A stretch of DNA of 64,000 nt from NCBI RefSeq assembly GCF_001548375.1, contig NZ_AP017295.1:4932501-4996500 (forward strand). The letters are read 5' to 3'. Positions 9,292-18,396 of the stretch are shown piece after piece. Both the position numbers and the translations under genes were made by a program. This DNA is from Nostoc sp. NIES-3756 (GTDB lineage Bacteria; Cyanobacteriota; Cyanobacteriia; Cyanobacteriales; Nostocaceae). The notes below the pieces were generated by a model, which did not search any database, had not been told where the DNA came from, and saw nothing but the letters and a program-made list of their open reading frames with translations. Within the stretch, counting starts at the first letter, position 1, and the number at the start of each line of letters is the position of its first letter.

Positions 9292-10134
9292 ATGGTTAAT
9301 CGCTTTGCCTCTGTAAATGCCTCCCTCATCCTCAAAGTTGTGGGGATAGTCTTAATTGTTTCGTTCTTATTAGATTTCTTGATTTTGTTGTTGCCGTTTC
9401 AACCCACAGATAGGGTATGGCAAATCAATCTAGCAACAGCATTAGTTGACCGAGGGATTGTACCTTTGGTGGGACTAGGAGCATTATTTACTGGTTACTG
9501 GATAGACAGTGCTAGTGAAGGTGGTTCTAAAGGTTTTGATTTAAGAGTTCCTGTTTTAATACTCTCCAGTATTTTGGGTTTAATGTTCTTGCTGATTTTT
9601 CCTTTACATCTCAATAATGTTAGACAAGCTAGCACCCAAGCTGTAAACCAAATCAATCAACAAGCAGAACAGGCAGAAAATCAACTCAAAAATCAGTTAG
9701 CACAATTCCAAGCCCAAGCCAACACAGAGCAAGGAAAGGCTCAATTAGACCAATTACGCGCCCAAGCTAGAACTCAGTTTACTGAACTGCTGAAAGATGA
9801 TCAAAGATATCAACAAGCGTTAAATAATCCTCAAGTTCCAGCACAACAGAAAGAATTACTCAAGAAATTTAAAGCTAATCCGCAAGAATTGGATCAGTTT
9901 ATTGCCCAGCAAACAGATCCTCAAGGACTTGCTAATCAAAGATTAAACCAAATCCGCCAAGGTAAGGAAGACGCAGCCAAACAAGCTAGAGACAACGCTT
10001 GGAAATCTGGACTCCGGATTGGTATCAGCAGCTTGGTCTTATCCATTGGTTACATCATTATCGGTTGGTCAGGACTTAGAGGTTTAGGTGCTTTACAAGG
10101 TGGTGGACGTAAAGGTAAAGTCCCAGCACGTTAG
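9292..10134 (+). CDS. HpsJ-like membrane coiled-coil protein
   Basis: 280 residues. Hydrophobic segments at about 12-35, 52-70 and 82-102 give an N-terminal membrane domain (with DRVWQINLATALVDRGIVPL between the first two). A long Gln/Ala-rich stretch from about 115 to 235 is predicted to be coiled coil, and a last membrane helix lies near 238-262 (LRIGISSLVLSIGYIIIGW). This N-terminal region resembles what I remember of HpsJ-family proteins, which occur with exopolysaccharide and exosortase-type export systems in cyanobacteria. The gene follows the hps cluster but is 245 bp from its neighbour. A scaffold or export-partner role for the polysaccharide machine is a reasonable inference; no catalytic residues are visible. 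Confidence 0.6.
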   Translation: MVNRFASVNASLILKVVGIVLIVSFLLDFLILLLPFQPTDRVWQINLATALVDRGIVPLVGLGALFTGYWIDSASEGGSKGFDLRVPVLILSSILGLMFLLIFPLHLNNVRQASTQAVNQINQQAEQAENQLKNQLAQFQAQANTEQGKAQLDQLRAQARTQFTELLKDDQRYQQALNNPQVPAQQKELLKKFKANPQELDQFIAQQTDPQGLANQRLNQIRQGKEDAAKQARDNAWKSGLRIGISSLVLSIGYIIIGWSGLRGLGALQGGGRKGKVPAR

Positions 10135-10344
10135 CTCATTGATTCATCAGGCGATAGGGGCTAGAGGGTAATTTTTGACACGACACTCTTAGCCCTCAGT
10201 CGGAGATGAGAAAGACAAAGTAAACAAGGGAGTAAATCACCCCTAGCCCCTCCCAGGAGGGGAAGAGGAAATAGGGGAAAATAACAACTGACAACTGAAC
10301 TAATGACCAAATGACTATTGAAAAAATTACTTTAAGACTCGGCA

Positions 10345-11241
10345 ATGTTTTCTATCTATATACTGACTTATAACGAAGAATTAGATATTGCAGCTTGTAT
10401 AGAATCAGCGATGTTATCGGATGATATTATCGTTGTCGATTCATGTAGTAGCGATCGCACTGTAGAAATTGCCAGTCGCTATCCCATTCGTGTTGTGCAG
10501 CACGCCTTTGAAAGTCATGGTCGTCAACGTACTTGGATGTTGGAGTCCATTCCCCCGAAACACGAATGGGTATACATCCTCGAAGCTGACGAACGGATGA
10601 CACCAGAATTGTTTGCTGAGTGCGAACAAGCATTAAAAAGTTCTGAATACATAGGTTACTATGTGGCGGAACGTGTTATGTTTATGAATCACTGGATTCG
10701 CTACAGCACTCAATATCCCCGTTATCAGATGCGTCTGTTCCGTCACGGTAAGGTGTGGTTCACTGATTATGGGCATACGGAACGTGAAGTATGTGAAGGG
10801 GCTACCAGCTTTTTAAAAGAAACCTATCCTCACTATACTTGCAGTAAAGGTTTGAGCCGTTGGATAGAAAAACATAACCGTTATTCTACTGATGAAGCTA
10901 AGGAAACTTTGTATCAGTTAGATAAAGGCAAAGTTGAGTGGCGTGATTTATTCTTTGGTAATTCGGAAGTCGCCAGACGACGTGCTTTAAAAGACCTGTC
11001 TTTACGGCTACCCGCCAGACCTTTGTTACGTTTTTTGTATATGTACTTCCTGTTAGGCGGTTGTCTAGATGGACGTGCAGGATTGGCATGGTGTACATTA
11101 CAGGCTTTTTATGAGTACCTAATTTTGTTGAAAGCCTGGGAAATGAAGTATTTACCTACTCCAAGTTTAGACTCACCAATAAGTTTGAGTAAAGACAGCA
11201 ACCAAGAAGCTCAAAAAGAGGGTTTAGGGTCTAGCAACTAG
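10345..11241 (+). CDS. Family 2 glycosyltransferase (WaaE/KdtX-like)
   Basis: 298 residues. SIYILTYNEELDI (3-15), DDIIVVDSCSSDRT (26-39) and ILEADERMTPE (78-88) are the GT-A signature blocks, with the acidic motif at EADE. LFRHGKVWFTDYGHTE and SRWIEKHNRYSTDEA are typical of LPS-core-type glycosyltransferases of the WaaE/KdtX group, and a C-terminal hydrophobic segment (LLRFLYMYFLLGGCLDG) is a usual membrane-association helix in that group. It lies on + after the HpsJ-like gene and likely completes the surface-polysaccharide region. Substrate unknown. Confidence 0.8.
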   Translation: MFSIYILTYNEELDIAACIESAMLSDDIIVVDSCSSDRTVEIASRYPIRVVQHAFESHGRQRTWMLESIPPKHEWVYILEADERMTPELFAECEQALKSSEYIGYYVAERVMFMNHWIRYSTQYPRYQMRLFRHGKVWFTDYGHTEREVCEGATSFLKETYPHYTCSKGLSRWIEKHNRYSTDEAKETLYQLDKGKVEWRDLFFGNSEVARRRALKDLSLRLPARPLLRFLYMYFLLGGCLDGRAGLAWCTLQAFYEYLILLKAWEMKYLPTPSLDSPISLSKDSNQEAQKEGLGSSN

Positions 11242-11647
11242 TAATTTTACTTTCATCGAAACTGACATAATTCTTAAGCCCACTAACTATAAGTTAAAAT
11301 TTATAACATTCTATTTTCATAAAAAGCAGTTGGTTCAGTCATGATTATTAATGTACTGGACTTATTTTTATAGCCATAGCAGCTTTTAACAGAAAGCGAT
11401 AGGATTGTAATAACTAAGGATTTGCAACGATCATTTACAATTTGTACAAAGAAAAGTAAAGTCTTCACAGACAAACTGGCTTTTGTTTGATTCGGCATGT
11501 GCCTGTATAGACTGTGGTAGGAAAACCTATTGCCAGCTAAATGCTTGCTAATTTTCTAGTTACAGTTCTCATACTTAATAGTTACGCTGAAACTTGCAGT
11601 AACAAATATTGCAAAACATAACTGGTCTATTAGACAAATTTACTGGA
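11242..11647. other. Intergenic, no gene recognised
   Basis: AT-rich DNA between the glycosyltransferase and the DUF502 gene. I see no convincing ORF, tRNA or strong hairpin. A TTG at 11609 could extend the downstream gene by 13 codons. The promoter of the DUF502 gene presumably lies here, but no clear -35/-10 pair stands out. Confidence 0.5.
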
Positions 11648-12379
11648 ATGAGTACCAATAACGAAAGTTCCACTATCCTAAAAAAAGAGAATAGAGGCTT
11701 GGGAATAGACCGCTTAAAGCAGGACTTAAAGAACGACCTGATTGCAGGCTTGTTAGTAGTGATTCCCCTAGCAACCACTATCTGGTTAACGATTACTATT
11801 GCGAGTTGGGTAATTGACTTCCTCACCCAAGTCCCTAAACAACTAAATCCATTTGATGGGCTACATCCCATATTAGTAAACCTACTGAATTTAGGAGTGG
11901 GATTAGCTGTACCACTACTAAGCATTTTAGTAATTGGGTTGATGGCTCGGAATATTGCTGGACGTTGGTTGTTGGACTTTGGTGAACGATTATTGCAGGC
12001 AATTCCCTTAGCTGGGCAGGTGTATAAAACCTTAAAACAGCTTTTGGAAACACTACTCAAAGATTCCAATGGTAAGTTTCGCAGAGTCATCTTAGTAGAA
12101 TATCCCCGTCGAGGAATTTGGGCGATCGCCTTCGTTACAGGTGTGATGAGTACGGAAATTCAGTCTCAAATGTCTCGACCGATGTTAAGTGTATTTATTC
12201 CTACCACACCAAACCCTACCACAGGCTGGTACGCAGTAGTCCCAGAAGACGAAGTAGTTAATCTTTCAATGTCTGTAGAAGATGCCTTCAAGGTTATAGT
12301 TTCTGGTGGAATTGTAGCACCTAATACCCCTTTACCTCCCCTAGAGCTAGTTCAAGAAGGCAGGGGTAGGGGGAAATGA
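11648..12379 (+). CDS. DUF502-family membrane protein
   Basis: The ATG at 11648 gives 243 residues; an in-frame TTG at 11609 would give 256. Two hydrophobic helices lie at about 27-48 (DLIAGLLVVIPLATTIWLTI) and 70-95 (LLNLGVGLAVPLLSILVIGL), followed by the family motif LLQAIPLAGQVYKTLKQL and a soluble domain with VEYPRRGIWAIAFVTG and VFIPTTPNPTTGWYAVVPE. These blocks define the DUF502 family, widespread in cyanobacteria, proteobacteria and plants (where members are linked to membrane trafficking and cell death); the bacterial function is not established. Directly downstream lies the ISAs1-type element, whose left end begins 98 bp after the stop, so the gene itself is intact. Confidence 0.85.
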   Translation: MSTNNESSTILKKENRGLGIDRLKQDLKNDLIAGLLVVIPLATTIWLTITIASWVIDFLTQVPKQLNPFDGLHPILVNLLNLGVGLAVPLLSILVIGLMARNIAGRWLLDFGERLLQAIPLAGQVYKTLKQLLETLLKDSNGKFRRVILVEYPRRGIWAIAFVTGVMSTEIQSQMSRPMLSVFIPTTPNPTTGWYAVVPEDEVVNLSMSVEDAFKVIVSGGIVAPNTPLPPLELVQEGRGRGK

Positions 12380-12476
12380 GGAGGGGATGAGGGAGATGAG
12401 AAAGCCACAAGAATACTTCTTAGTTAGTAAACTTATCTATTTATAAATCCATCTCCCCCCACTCCCCCACTCCCCC

Positions 12477-13649
12477 TAGGGCTAATTCATTGTAAAGAGA
12501 GAAAAATTAAACTAGAAATAACTTCTACCCTAAGTATATTTTGATGTCAAATGAGTAGTTTGATAGCGGCATTACAAGGCATAGAAGACTATCGCGCTCC
12601 TCGTGGAAAACGTTATCCATTATGGGTGATGCTATTATTAGTGATTTTAGGAACGTTGAGTGAGTGCTATGGATATGCTGCACTAGAAGACTTTTGTGTG
12701 CGACATTATGCAGCATTGTCCGAAAAGTTAGGGATAACATACAAACGTTTACCGAGTGACTCAACATTTCGGCGACTGTTTGAGCAATTAGATTTTGAAA
12801 AACTTACAGACTGCTTTGTGACGTGGGCAAAAGCTGGGACTCACCTCGGTCCAGGTTCTTGGTTAGCAGTGGATGGAAAAAGCATCAAAAGTACAGTTAA
12901 AGCATACAATCAGTCCTACCAAAACTTTGTCAACGTCGTCTCAGTGTATAGCCATCAGCAAGGAGTGGTCGTTGCCCTCAAGCAATTCCAGAACCATGAA
13001 CAAAGTGAAATCAAAGTTTTAGAAAAACTATTAGAAACTTTGAATTTCACTGGTGTAGTGTTTACATGTGATGCTTTGCATTGTCAAAAAAAACTGTGCA
13101 GTTAATTGTTAACAGTGGTAATGATTACTTAGTAGGCATCAAGGGTAATCAACCCAAACTCTTGAGTTATGCACAAACACTGGCAAAACAACTTCTCCCA
13201 AATACTATTGACATTCAAATCGAACGCACACGTGGACGTGTTGTTCAACGTACTGTCAAAGTTTATGAACTCATAGATGGTATTGACCCCAGTTGGGAAA
13301 AGGCGCAAAGTTTGATTGTTGTTGAGCGTCAGGGTATTAGAGATGGGCAATCTTTTGAAACAATTAGTTACTATCTTAGTAGTCTCAAAACATCTGCTAT
13401 CCATTTTGCTCAAGCTATTCGTGGACACCGGGACATTGAAAACGGATTGCATTGGGTCAAAGATGTTGTGTTTGGGGAAGACACTGCACCTTTTTGTGCC
13501 TATAATGCTGCTACTAACTGGTCTATTATTCGTACTTTTGTGATTAATCTACTCCGTGCAAAGGGTTATCGCTCATTGACCAAAGCACAGAGATTTCTAT
13601 GTCATGATCTGGAACAGCTTTTTTCTCTTTTCACAATGAATTAGCCCTA
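12477..13649 (+). mobile_element. ISAs1-family insertion sequence with 27-bp-class terminal inverted repeats
   Basis: Left end TAGGGCTAATTCATTGT (from 12477) and right end ACAATGAATTAGCCCTA (to 13649) are inverted copies. The match continues inward for about 12 more bases (TAAAGAGAGAAAA against the complement TGAAAAGAGAAAA) with two mismatches. The element is about 1.17 kb and holds one transposase gene on +. The right repeat contains the transposase stop codon. Flanks are polypyrimidine on both sides (ACTCCCCC left, CCCTAACCCC right), so no clean target duplication of 8-10 bp can be read. The DDE transposase sequence places it in the ISAs1 family. Confidence 0.85.
12551..13644 (+). pseudogene. 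ISAs1-family DDE transposase, split by a -1 frameshift at an A8 run
   Basis: The 5' frame (12551-13105) encodes the N-terminal region (LQGIEDYRAPRGKRYPL, then AVDGKSIKST with the first catalytic Asp and VFTCDALHCQKK with the second). The 3' frame (open from 13081 to 13644) continues with KTVQLIVNSGNDYLVGIKGNQP and HRDIENGLHWVKDVVFGED, which holds the catalytic Glu. The two overlap at eight As (13086-13093). Joining them by a -1 shift restores CQKKTVQLI and a 365-residue protein, the normal length for this family. Either one A was lost (9 to 8), inactivating the gene, or the A_AAA_AAA heptamer at 13087-13093 allows ribosomal or transcriptional slippage. All three catalytic residues are present across the two frames. 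Confidence 0.85.
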
Positions 13650-13819
13650 CCCTAACCCCCCACTTCCTCATCTCCCCCACTTCTCCCCACTGCCGATGAA
13701 ACAAAGCTAAAAAAATCCGGTAAATTCACACCTATTACAGATAAGATGGTTGTCTGGCTTTGTCAAAATTGATTAATTTGTCACCCAGAAATTAAATTAC
13801 TACTGAAATATTTACTTTT

Positions 13820-14455
13820 ATGCAAGACCGTAAACCCCAGCAAATCGCGCGTGAACTGGCTCTTTTAAGCTTGAGCCAGTTACCATTAAACCCTAAAAAG
13901 TTAACAGAAGAACACCTGCCCAAGCTAGTATTAGCCACAGTACGTACTTTAAGAGCAGAAGTACAGGATACATTAGACAACGCGGCGGCAGAATTGCAAC
14001 GGAGTAACGATCGCCTTTTAACTAGTCAAACACGGGCTGCTGATTTGAATACTGCTCGAAATATGCTACAAGAAGCGATTGGTTATACACAAACAGCCAT
14101 CAATCAGCTAGGCGCAGCCGTTGAATTTCCCGAACTAATACAGCTAGCAAATCAGGATAAAGAAGTTGGTAGATATGCTATCAAACTTGTCAAAATAGTC
14201 AGCGAAGAACGTACCGCCATTGATGAGCAAATCACCGCAGCCCTAGTAGATTGGCAAGTTACTCGTTTAGCTCAAATCGACCGTGATATCCTCCGTATCG
14301 CCGTAGCAGAAATGAGGTTCTTTAATCTGCCTGATAGCGTAGCCATAAACGAAGCTGTAGAGTTGGCTAAACGCTACAGTGGTGACGAAGGTCATCGTTT
14401 TATTAACGGTGTATTGCGCCGAGTCACTGACCAGAAAAAGGCATTGAGTGTTTAG
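13820..14455 (+). CDS. nusB: Transcription antitermination factor NusB
   Basis: 211 residues. The N-terminal [15 protein letters not shown] and the C-terminal [21 protein letters not shown] plus [24 protein letters not shown] (family signature, residues about 176-199, split here) identify NusB. It binds boxA RNA with NusE (S10) and prevents premature termination in rRNA operons. It is about 70 residues longer than the E. coli protein because of an internal helical insertion (about residues 45-110), common in cyanobacterial NusB. It lies 170 bp beyond the ISAs1 element and 303 bp before ftsY, on the same strand as both. Confidence 0.93.
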   Translation: MQDRKPQQIARELALLSLSQLPLNPKKLTEEHLPKLVLATVRTLRAEVQDTLDNAAAELQRSNDRLLTSQTRAADLNTARNMLQEAIGYTQTAINQLGAAVEFPELIQLANQDKEVGRYAIKLVKIVSEERTAIDEQITAALVDWQVTRLAQIDRDILRIAVAEMRFFNLPDSVAINEAVELAKRYSGDEGHRFINGVLRRVTDQKKALSV

Positions 14456-14758
14456 TTAGTGCTGAGTGCTAAAGCGCGGTAGCGGCGCGTCTAGGACGGG
14501 CTGAGTAATGAGTTGTGTTAGCGGTAGCGGCGCGTTTAGCGCGTGTTGAAGCGCGGAAGTGGGGCGTTCAGCCCGTGCTGAGTAATAATTTCTCCCCTGC
14601 CCCTCTGCTCCTCTGCTTCCTATGCCTCCTCATCTTCCCTAACAGGTGCGGAAAACCCGGAGGTTTTCACACTAGGTAGAGGTCAAGAGTTAAATTAAAC
14701 TCATAACTTATAACTCATAACTCGTAACTCTCTTAACAACTTATCACCGCTAGCTGCA
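14456..14758. repeat. Degenerate GC-rich tandem repeat and hairpin between nusB and ftsY
   Basis: Three related copies of a GC-rich unit occur at about 14471-14515, 14518-14550 and 14551-14587; all carry an AGCGCGGTAGCGGCGCG-like core followed by a CGTGCTGAG-like tail. They resemble dispersed cyanobacterial repeats and do not code for protein. Further on, GAAAACC-CGGA-GGTTTTC (14651-14668) is a perfect 7-bp hairpin without a T tract, and 14699-14731 holds a run of AACTCATAACT-like short repeats just before ftsY. Confidence 0.6.
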
Positions 14759-16345
14759 ATGGTTTTTAATTGGTTCCGTCGTCAACAAGACGATTCCGCG
14801 CAAACTCCCCCGGAGACAAAAGAACAAGAAACACCCCAGGTAACAGAATCTCAGCCAGAGCCAGATGCTACTGTAGCAGACTCAACAACGGATTTGTTGG
14901 CGTTTGCGAAAGCTGCTTACAAAAATATTCAAGAAAAACAAAAATCTCAAGAAGTAGAATCTCAACCTGAATTAGCAACTACTGAACAAGAAATAACTGC
15001 AACTGCTGAGATAGAGAATATACCAGAATTACTAGATACTACTGTTACTGAGGTAACAGAAAATATTGAAAATCCAGAAGTGGAAGCAGTTGCTGAAGAA
15101 ACACAGGAAGTAGCAGCGACTACACAACAAGAAGTAGAAAGTGAGCCAGAAATAGTAGAGTCTGTAGCGGCAGCAGAAGCAACGCCACCGCCTACATTAT
15201 CCTTCCTAGAACGAGCAGCCGCAGAAAGAGAAGCTAGGCAAGAAAGACTTATCGCCAGTGCTATTGAAATACCAGAACCCGAAGTAGTACAGCCAGCTGC
15301 TACCACACAGGAAACAGCCCCAGAACTTGAGGGATTATCTTTTGATGAAGGGTTTGTTTGGTCGGCAGAAGTATTGGCGGCGCAGGGTAGACGGGCAGAA
15401 GATATATCTATTGAAGAAATTACTTGGCTAAAGAAACTACGTCAGGGATTAGATAAAACGCGCCGGAATATCCTTAACCAACTCAAGGCAATTGTTGGGC
15501 AAGGGCCTCTCAACCAAGCGGCTGTAGCGGAAATTGAATCTTTACTCTTGCAAGCCGATGTGGGTGTAGAAGCAACGGATCACATTATTGGTTCCCTCCA
15601 GAAAAAACTACGGGAAGAAGTCACTCCACCCGAAGAAGCGATCGCTTACCTAAAACAAATCTTGCGGGATATGTTGGATTCACCCCTCAAGACAACCCAC
15701 AAAGCCAGTTTTGCTCCAGACAAAGACAGCTTAAATATTTGGTTAATTACAGGAGTCAATGGTGCAGGTAAAACGACCACCATCGGCAAACTATCACATT
15801 TAGCAAATAAATCAGGTTATCGTTGCTTGATTGGTGCGGCAGATACCTTCCGAGCGGCAGCTGTAGAACAGGTCAAAGTTTGGGGTCAAAGAAGCGGTGT
15901 AGAAGTAATTGCCAATCCTGGAAAAAATACAGACCCAGCAGCAGTAGTCTTTGATGCGATCGCCGCAGCCCAATCACGAAATACCGAATTATTACTCGTA
16001 GATACAGCCGGGCGATTGCAAAACAAGAAAAATTTAATGGATGAATTGAGTAAAATCCGCAGAATCATCGACAAAAAAGCCCCTGATGCCAAAATAGAGT
16101 CGCTTTTGGTCTTAGATGCTACTCTTGGTCAAAACGGATTACGACAAGCAGAAATCTTCTCTCAAGCGGCTCAACTCAGTGGCGTAGTATTAACCAAGCT
16201 AGATGGTACAGCCAAAGGCGGCGTTGCTTTGGCTGTGGTACAGCAACTCGGTTTACCCATCCGCTTTATTGGTGCAGGCGAGGGTATTGAAGATTTACGT
16301 CCCTTCTCTAGCTACGAGTTTGTTGAAGCTCTTTTGAGTGGCTGA
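14759..16345 (+). CDS. ftsY: Signal recognition particle receptor FtsY
   Basis: 528 residues. Residues 1-190 are an acidic, Glu/Thr/Val-rich A domain for membrane association. The NG domain follows: N-domain LRQGLDKTRRNILNQL (about 223-238), G1 GVNGAGKTTTIGKL (about 331-344), G2-region AADTFRAAAVEQ (about 361), G3 DTAGRLQNKKNLM (about 413), and G4 TKLDGTAKGG (about 478). These are the SRP-GTPase motifs that distinguish it from Ffh (no M domain). FtsY docks the ribosome-SRP complex to SecYEG. It lies on + downstream of nusB. An ATG at 14759 directly follows TAGCTGCA; no strong ribosome-binding site is visible. Confidence 0.96.
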   Translation: MVFNWFRRQQDDSAQTPPETKEQETPQVTESQPEPDATVADSTTDLLAFAKAAYKNIQEKQKSQEVESQPELATTEQEITATAEIENIPELLDTTVTEVTENIENPEVEAVAEETQEVAATTQQEVESEPEIVESVAAAEATPPPTLSFLERAAAEREARQERLIASAIEIPEPEVVQPAATTQETAPELEGLSFDEGFVWSAEVLAAQGRRAEDISIEEITWLKKLRQGLDKTRRNILNQLKAIVGQGPLNQAAVAEIESLLLQADVGVEATDHIIGSLQKKLREEVTPPEEAIAYLKQILRDMLDSPLKTTHKASFAPDKDSLNIWLITGVNGAGKTTTIGKLSHLANKSGYRCLIGAADTFRAAAVEQVKVWGQRSGVEVIANPGKNTDPAAVVFDAIAAAQSRNTELLLVDTAGRLQNKKNLMDELSKIRRIIDKKAPDAKIESLLVLDATLGQNGLRQAEIFSQAAQLSGVVLTKLDGTAKGGVALAVVQQLGLPIRFIGAGEGIEDLRPFSSYEFVEALLSG

Positions 16346-16894
16346 TAGGAGGAAGGAGAGGCAAGAGAGCAGGAAGTAGACAGCAAGGGGGAGGGACTTT
16401 CTCTTTTCCCTCTGCACCCTGCCCCAATTCCTCTTTTTCCCCTGCTCCCCGCCCCTTGCTTCTTTCTCTTCCCCACTCACCATTCCCAATTATTTATTTC
16501 TGCTAATTTAGTGAATTTTCTATAACATTTTGGATGTTATTTGCTAAAATTTCACTCTAATGCTGTTTTGATAGCGACTAAACCAAGTCATCAAAACTGT
16601 ATTGAGTATTTTGACTTAGTAATAGGAGTTTTGTCGAAGCTATAACTACTTAGGGGTTGCTAATATTTTTAAGAAAATTTCATGTAGTATCAGTGAATTA
16701 AAGTACGTTACTTGAAATTACTCTCTAGAGATATAAATGTTTTGAGCAAATGTAATACTTATGTCCAATTAAGTCTTACGTCTTTCTACTCTTGCTAAAG
16801 CGCTAAAGTTTAACCCAATATTGTTTAGCGATCGCTAATTAAAAATTTCTTCAGTTTTAATCTACAGTTCACCTTTTTCAGTGTTGTAACTTCT
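16346..16894. other. Intergenic, polypurine then polypyrimidine tracts, no gene recognised
   Basis: Just after ftsY there is a purine-rich stretch (about 16346-16395) followed by a long C/T-rich stretch (about 16398-16475); each could pair imperfectly with the other in a transcript. The rest is AT-rich, with a GCGATCGC palindrome near 16829. No ORF or stable short hairpin with a T tract was found. The promoter of the phosphatase gene presumably lies in the right half. Confidence 0.45.
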
Positions 16895-18280
16895 GTGCCT
16901 CAATTTCCTTCCCAACCCACGGACAACAATAACAGTGCTACGACAGATGTCACACCAGTTGTAGCGCTCAAAGAACTCGTGGCAAGATTGCACAGGGAAC
17001 AGAACAAAATTCAAGATTTGCTGAGTTCTCTAGGATTTGCTCTCAGAAGCTTCAATAATTTGAATCAGTTTTTGGAACTGATTCCTTTAATGGCAACAAG
17101 AGTTACAGATGCCGATGGTAGCGCTCTTTTTCTCTACAAACCTAATGGTCAGGTTAGATTAGAACAACTACACTGGCAAGACAGCCGCCAGCGCAAAAAC
17201 ATCCGCAAAGCCTTAGAAACAGCTAGCAGTCAAATCACACTTCTGCCCAATAGTGCGCCTCTAGCGACTGCCACAGGCATGTTAGACGACCAGATGCACC
17301 GTTACCTGGGGCCGGATGTGCAAATCTTCGGTACGGCAATTTTGGCGAAACATACAGAACGGGGTTGGTTGTATGTATTGAGCCGTGATCCTGAATATAG
17401 TTGGACGGAGACTCGACAAAAGTTAGTGCGGTTAGTAGCAGACCAAACCGCAGTTGCGATTGAAAACGACGAACTAGCCGTAGAACTGAAAAAGAAAGAA
17501 CGCCTAGACCAAGAACTAGAAATTGGGGCGGAGATTCAAAGGCGGTTGTTACCCCGTCAATGCCCTTACATTCCTGGTGCTAGCGTAGCAGCACGCTGTA
17601 GACCTGCCAATCGTGTGGGCGGAGATTACTATGATTTTATTCCCACCAGCCATAGTCAAATCTATCCACACAACATAGTCCATGAAGATTCTGGCCGTTG
17701 GGGTTTGGTGATAGGCGATGTAATGGGTAAAGGCGTACCGGCAGGGTTAATTATGACCATGATGCGGGGAATGCTGAGGGGAGAAGTTTTACACGGTAAC
17801 TCGCCAGCAGGGATTTTACAGAACCTCAACCGAGTCATGTATGCTGACTTGGAAAATTCTCACCGCTTCATCACGCTATTTTATTCAGAATATAATCCTC
17901 AAAAACGTATATTATCTTATAGCAATGCAGCCCATAATCCCCCTTTGTGGTGGCACGCAGCCACAAAAACTGTTACCCGCTTAGATACGTTAGGGATGTT
18001 AATTGGGTTGGATGCTAACAGTCAATATGAAGACGCTCAGGTACAGTTAGAACCAGGAGATACAGTAGTTTATTATACAGATGGTTTGACTGATGCGGCT
18101 GCGGCTAGTGGCGATCGCTTCGATGAGGAAAACTTTGTTACCGCTTTTAATACCGCCTGCCGATACTGTAACGGCCCAGAAGAAGTAGTAGATTACCTAT
18201 TCGACCAAGTTCAACAATTCATTGGTGATGACAGACAAAATAATGATGATATGACATTAGTTGTCTTACAAATTGAATAG
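16895..18280 (+). CDS. GAF domain plus SpoIIE/RsbU-type PP2C phosphatase
   Basis: 461 residues with a GTG start. A short N-terminal helix (LKELVARLHREQNKIQDLL) leads into a GAF-like domain (about 45-195, including LVADQTAVAIENDELAVEL at its end), then a coiled linker and a PP2C-type serine phosphatase domain (about 215-460). Metal and catalytic motifs are GGDYYDF (about 243), VIGDVMGKGVPAGLIM (about 271), YSNAAHNPPLWW (about 347), YYTDGLTDA (about 391) and DDMTLVVL near the end. Such proteins dephosphorylate anti-sigma-factor antagonists (STAS proteins) in partner-switch signalling; the GAF domain would sense a small ligand. No STAS or anti-sigma gene lies nearby, so partners are unknown. Confidence 0.88.
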   Translation: MPQFPSQPTDNNNSATTDVTPVVALKELVARLHREQNKIQDLLSSLGFALRSFNNLNQFLELIPLMATRVTDADGSALFLYKPNGQVRLEQLHWQDSRQRKNIRKALETASSQITLLPNSAPLATATGMLDDQMHRYLGPDVQIFGTAILAKHTERGWLYVLSRDPEYSWTETRQKLVRLVADQTAVAIENDELAVELKKKERLDQELEIGAEIQRRLLPRQCPYIPGASVAARCRPANRVGGDYYDFIPTSHSQIYPHNIVHEDSGRWGLVIGDVMGKGVPAGLIMTMMRGMLRGEVLHGNSPAGILQNLNRVMYADLENSHRFITLFYSEYNPQKRILSYSNAAHNPPLWWHAATKTVTRLDTLGMLIGLDANSQYEDAQVQLEPGDTVVYYTDGLTDAAAASGDRFDEENFVTAFNTACRYCNGPEEVVDYLFDQVQQFIGDDRQNNDDMTLVVLQIE

Positions 18281-18396
18281 TCTATCGAGTATAAAAGGGA
18301 CTGGGGACAAGTCAATTCAAAATTCAAAATTTAAAATTAAATAAATTTTTACTCCCCACACTTGTTGAGGTATATCACAGACTATTAGGGTGAGTT

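Noticed and set aside
11575..12090. 171-codon - strand frame
   Set aside because: Antisense shadow of the DUF502 gene, whose family motifs are on +.
12380..12476. Target-site duplication of the ISAs1 element
   Set aside because: Both flanks are polypyrimidine, so any match of short words is not reliable.
14962..15306. 114-codon Ser/Val-rich - strand frame
   Set aside because: Reflects the Glu/Thr-rich acidic domain of FtsY read in the opposite strand.
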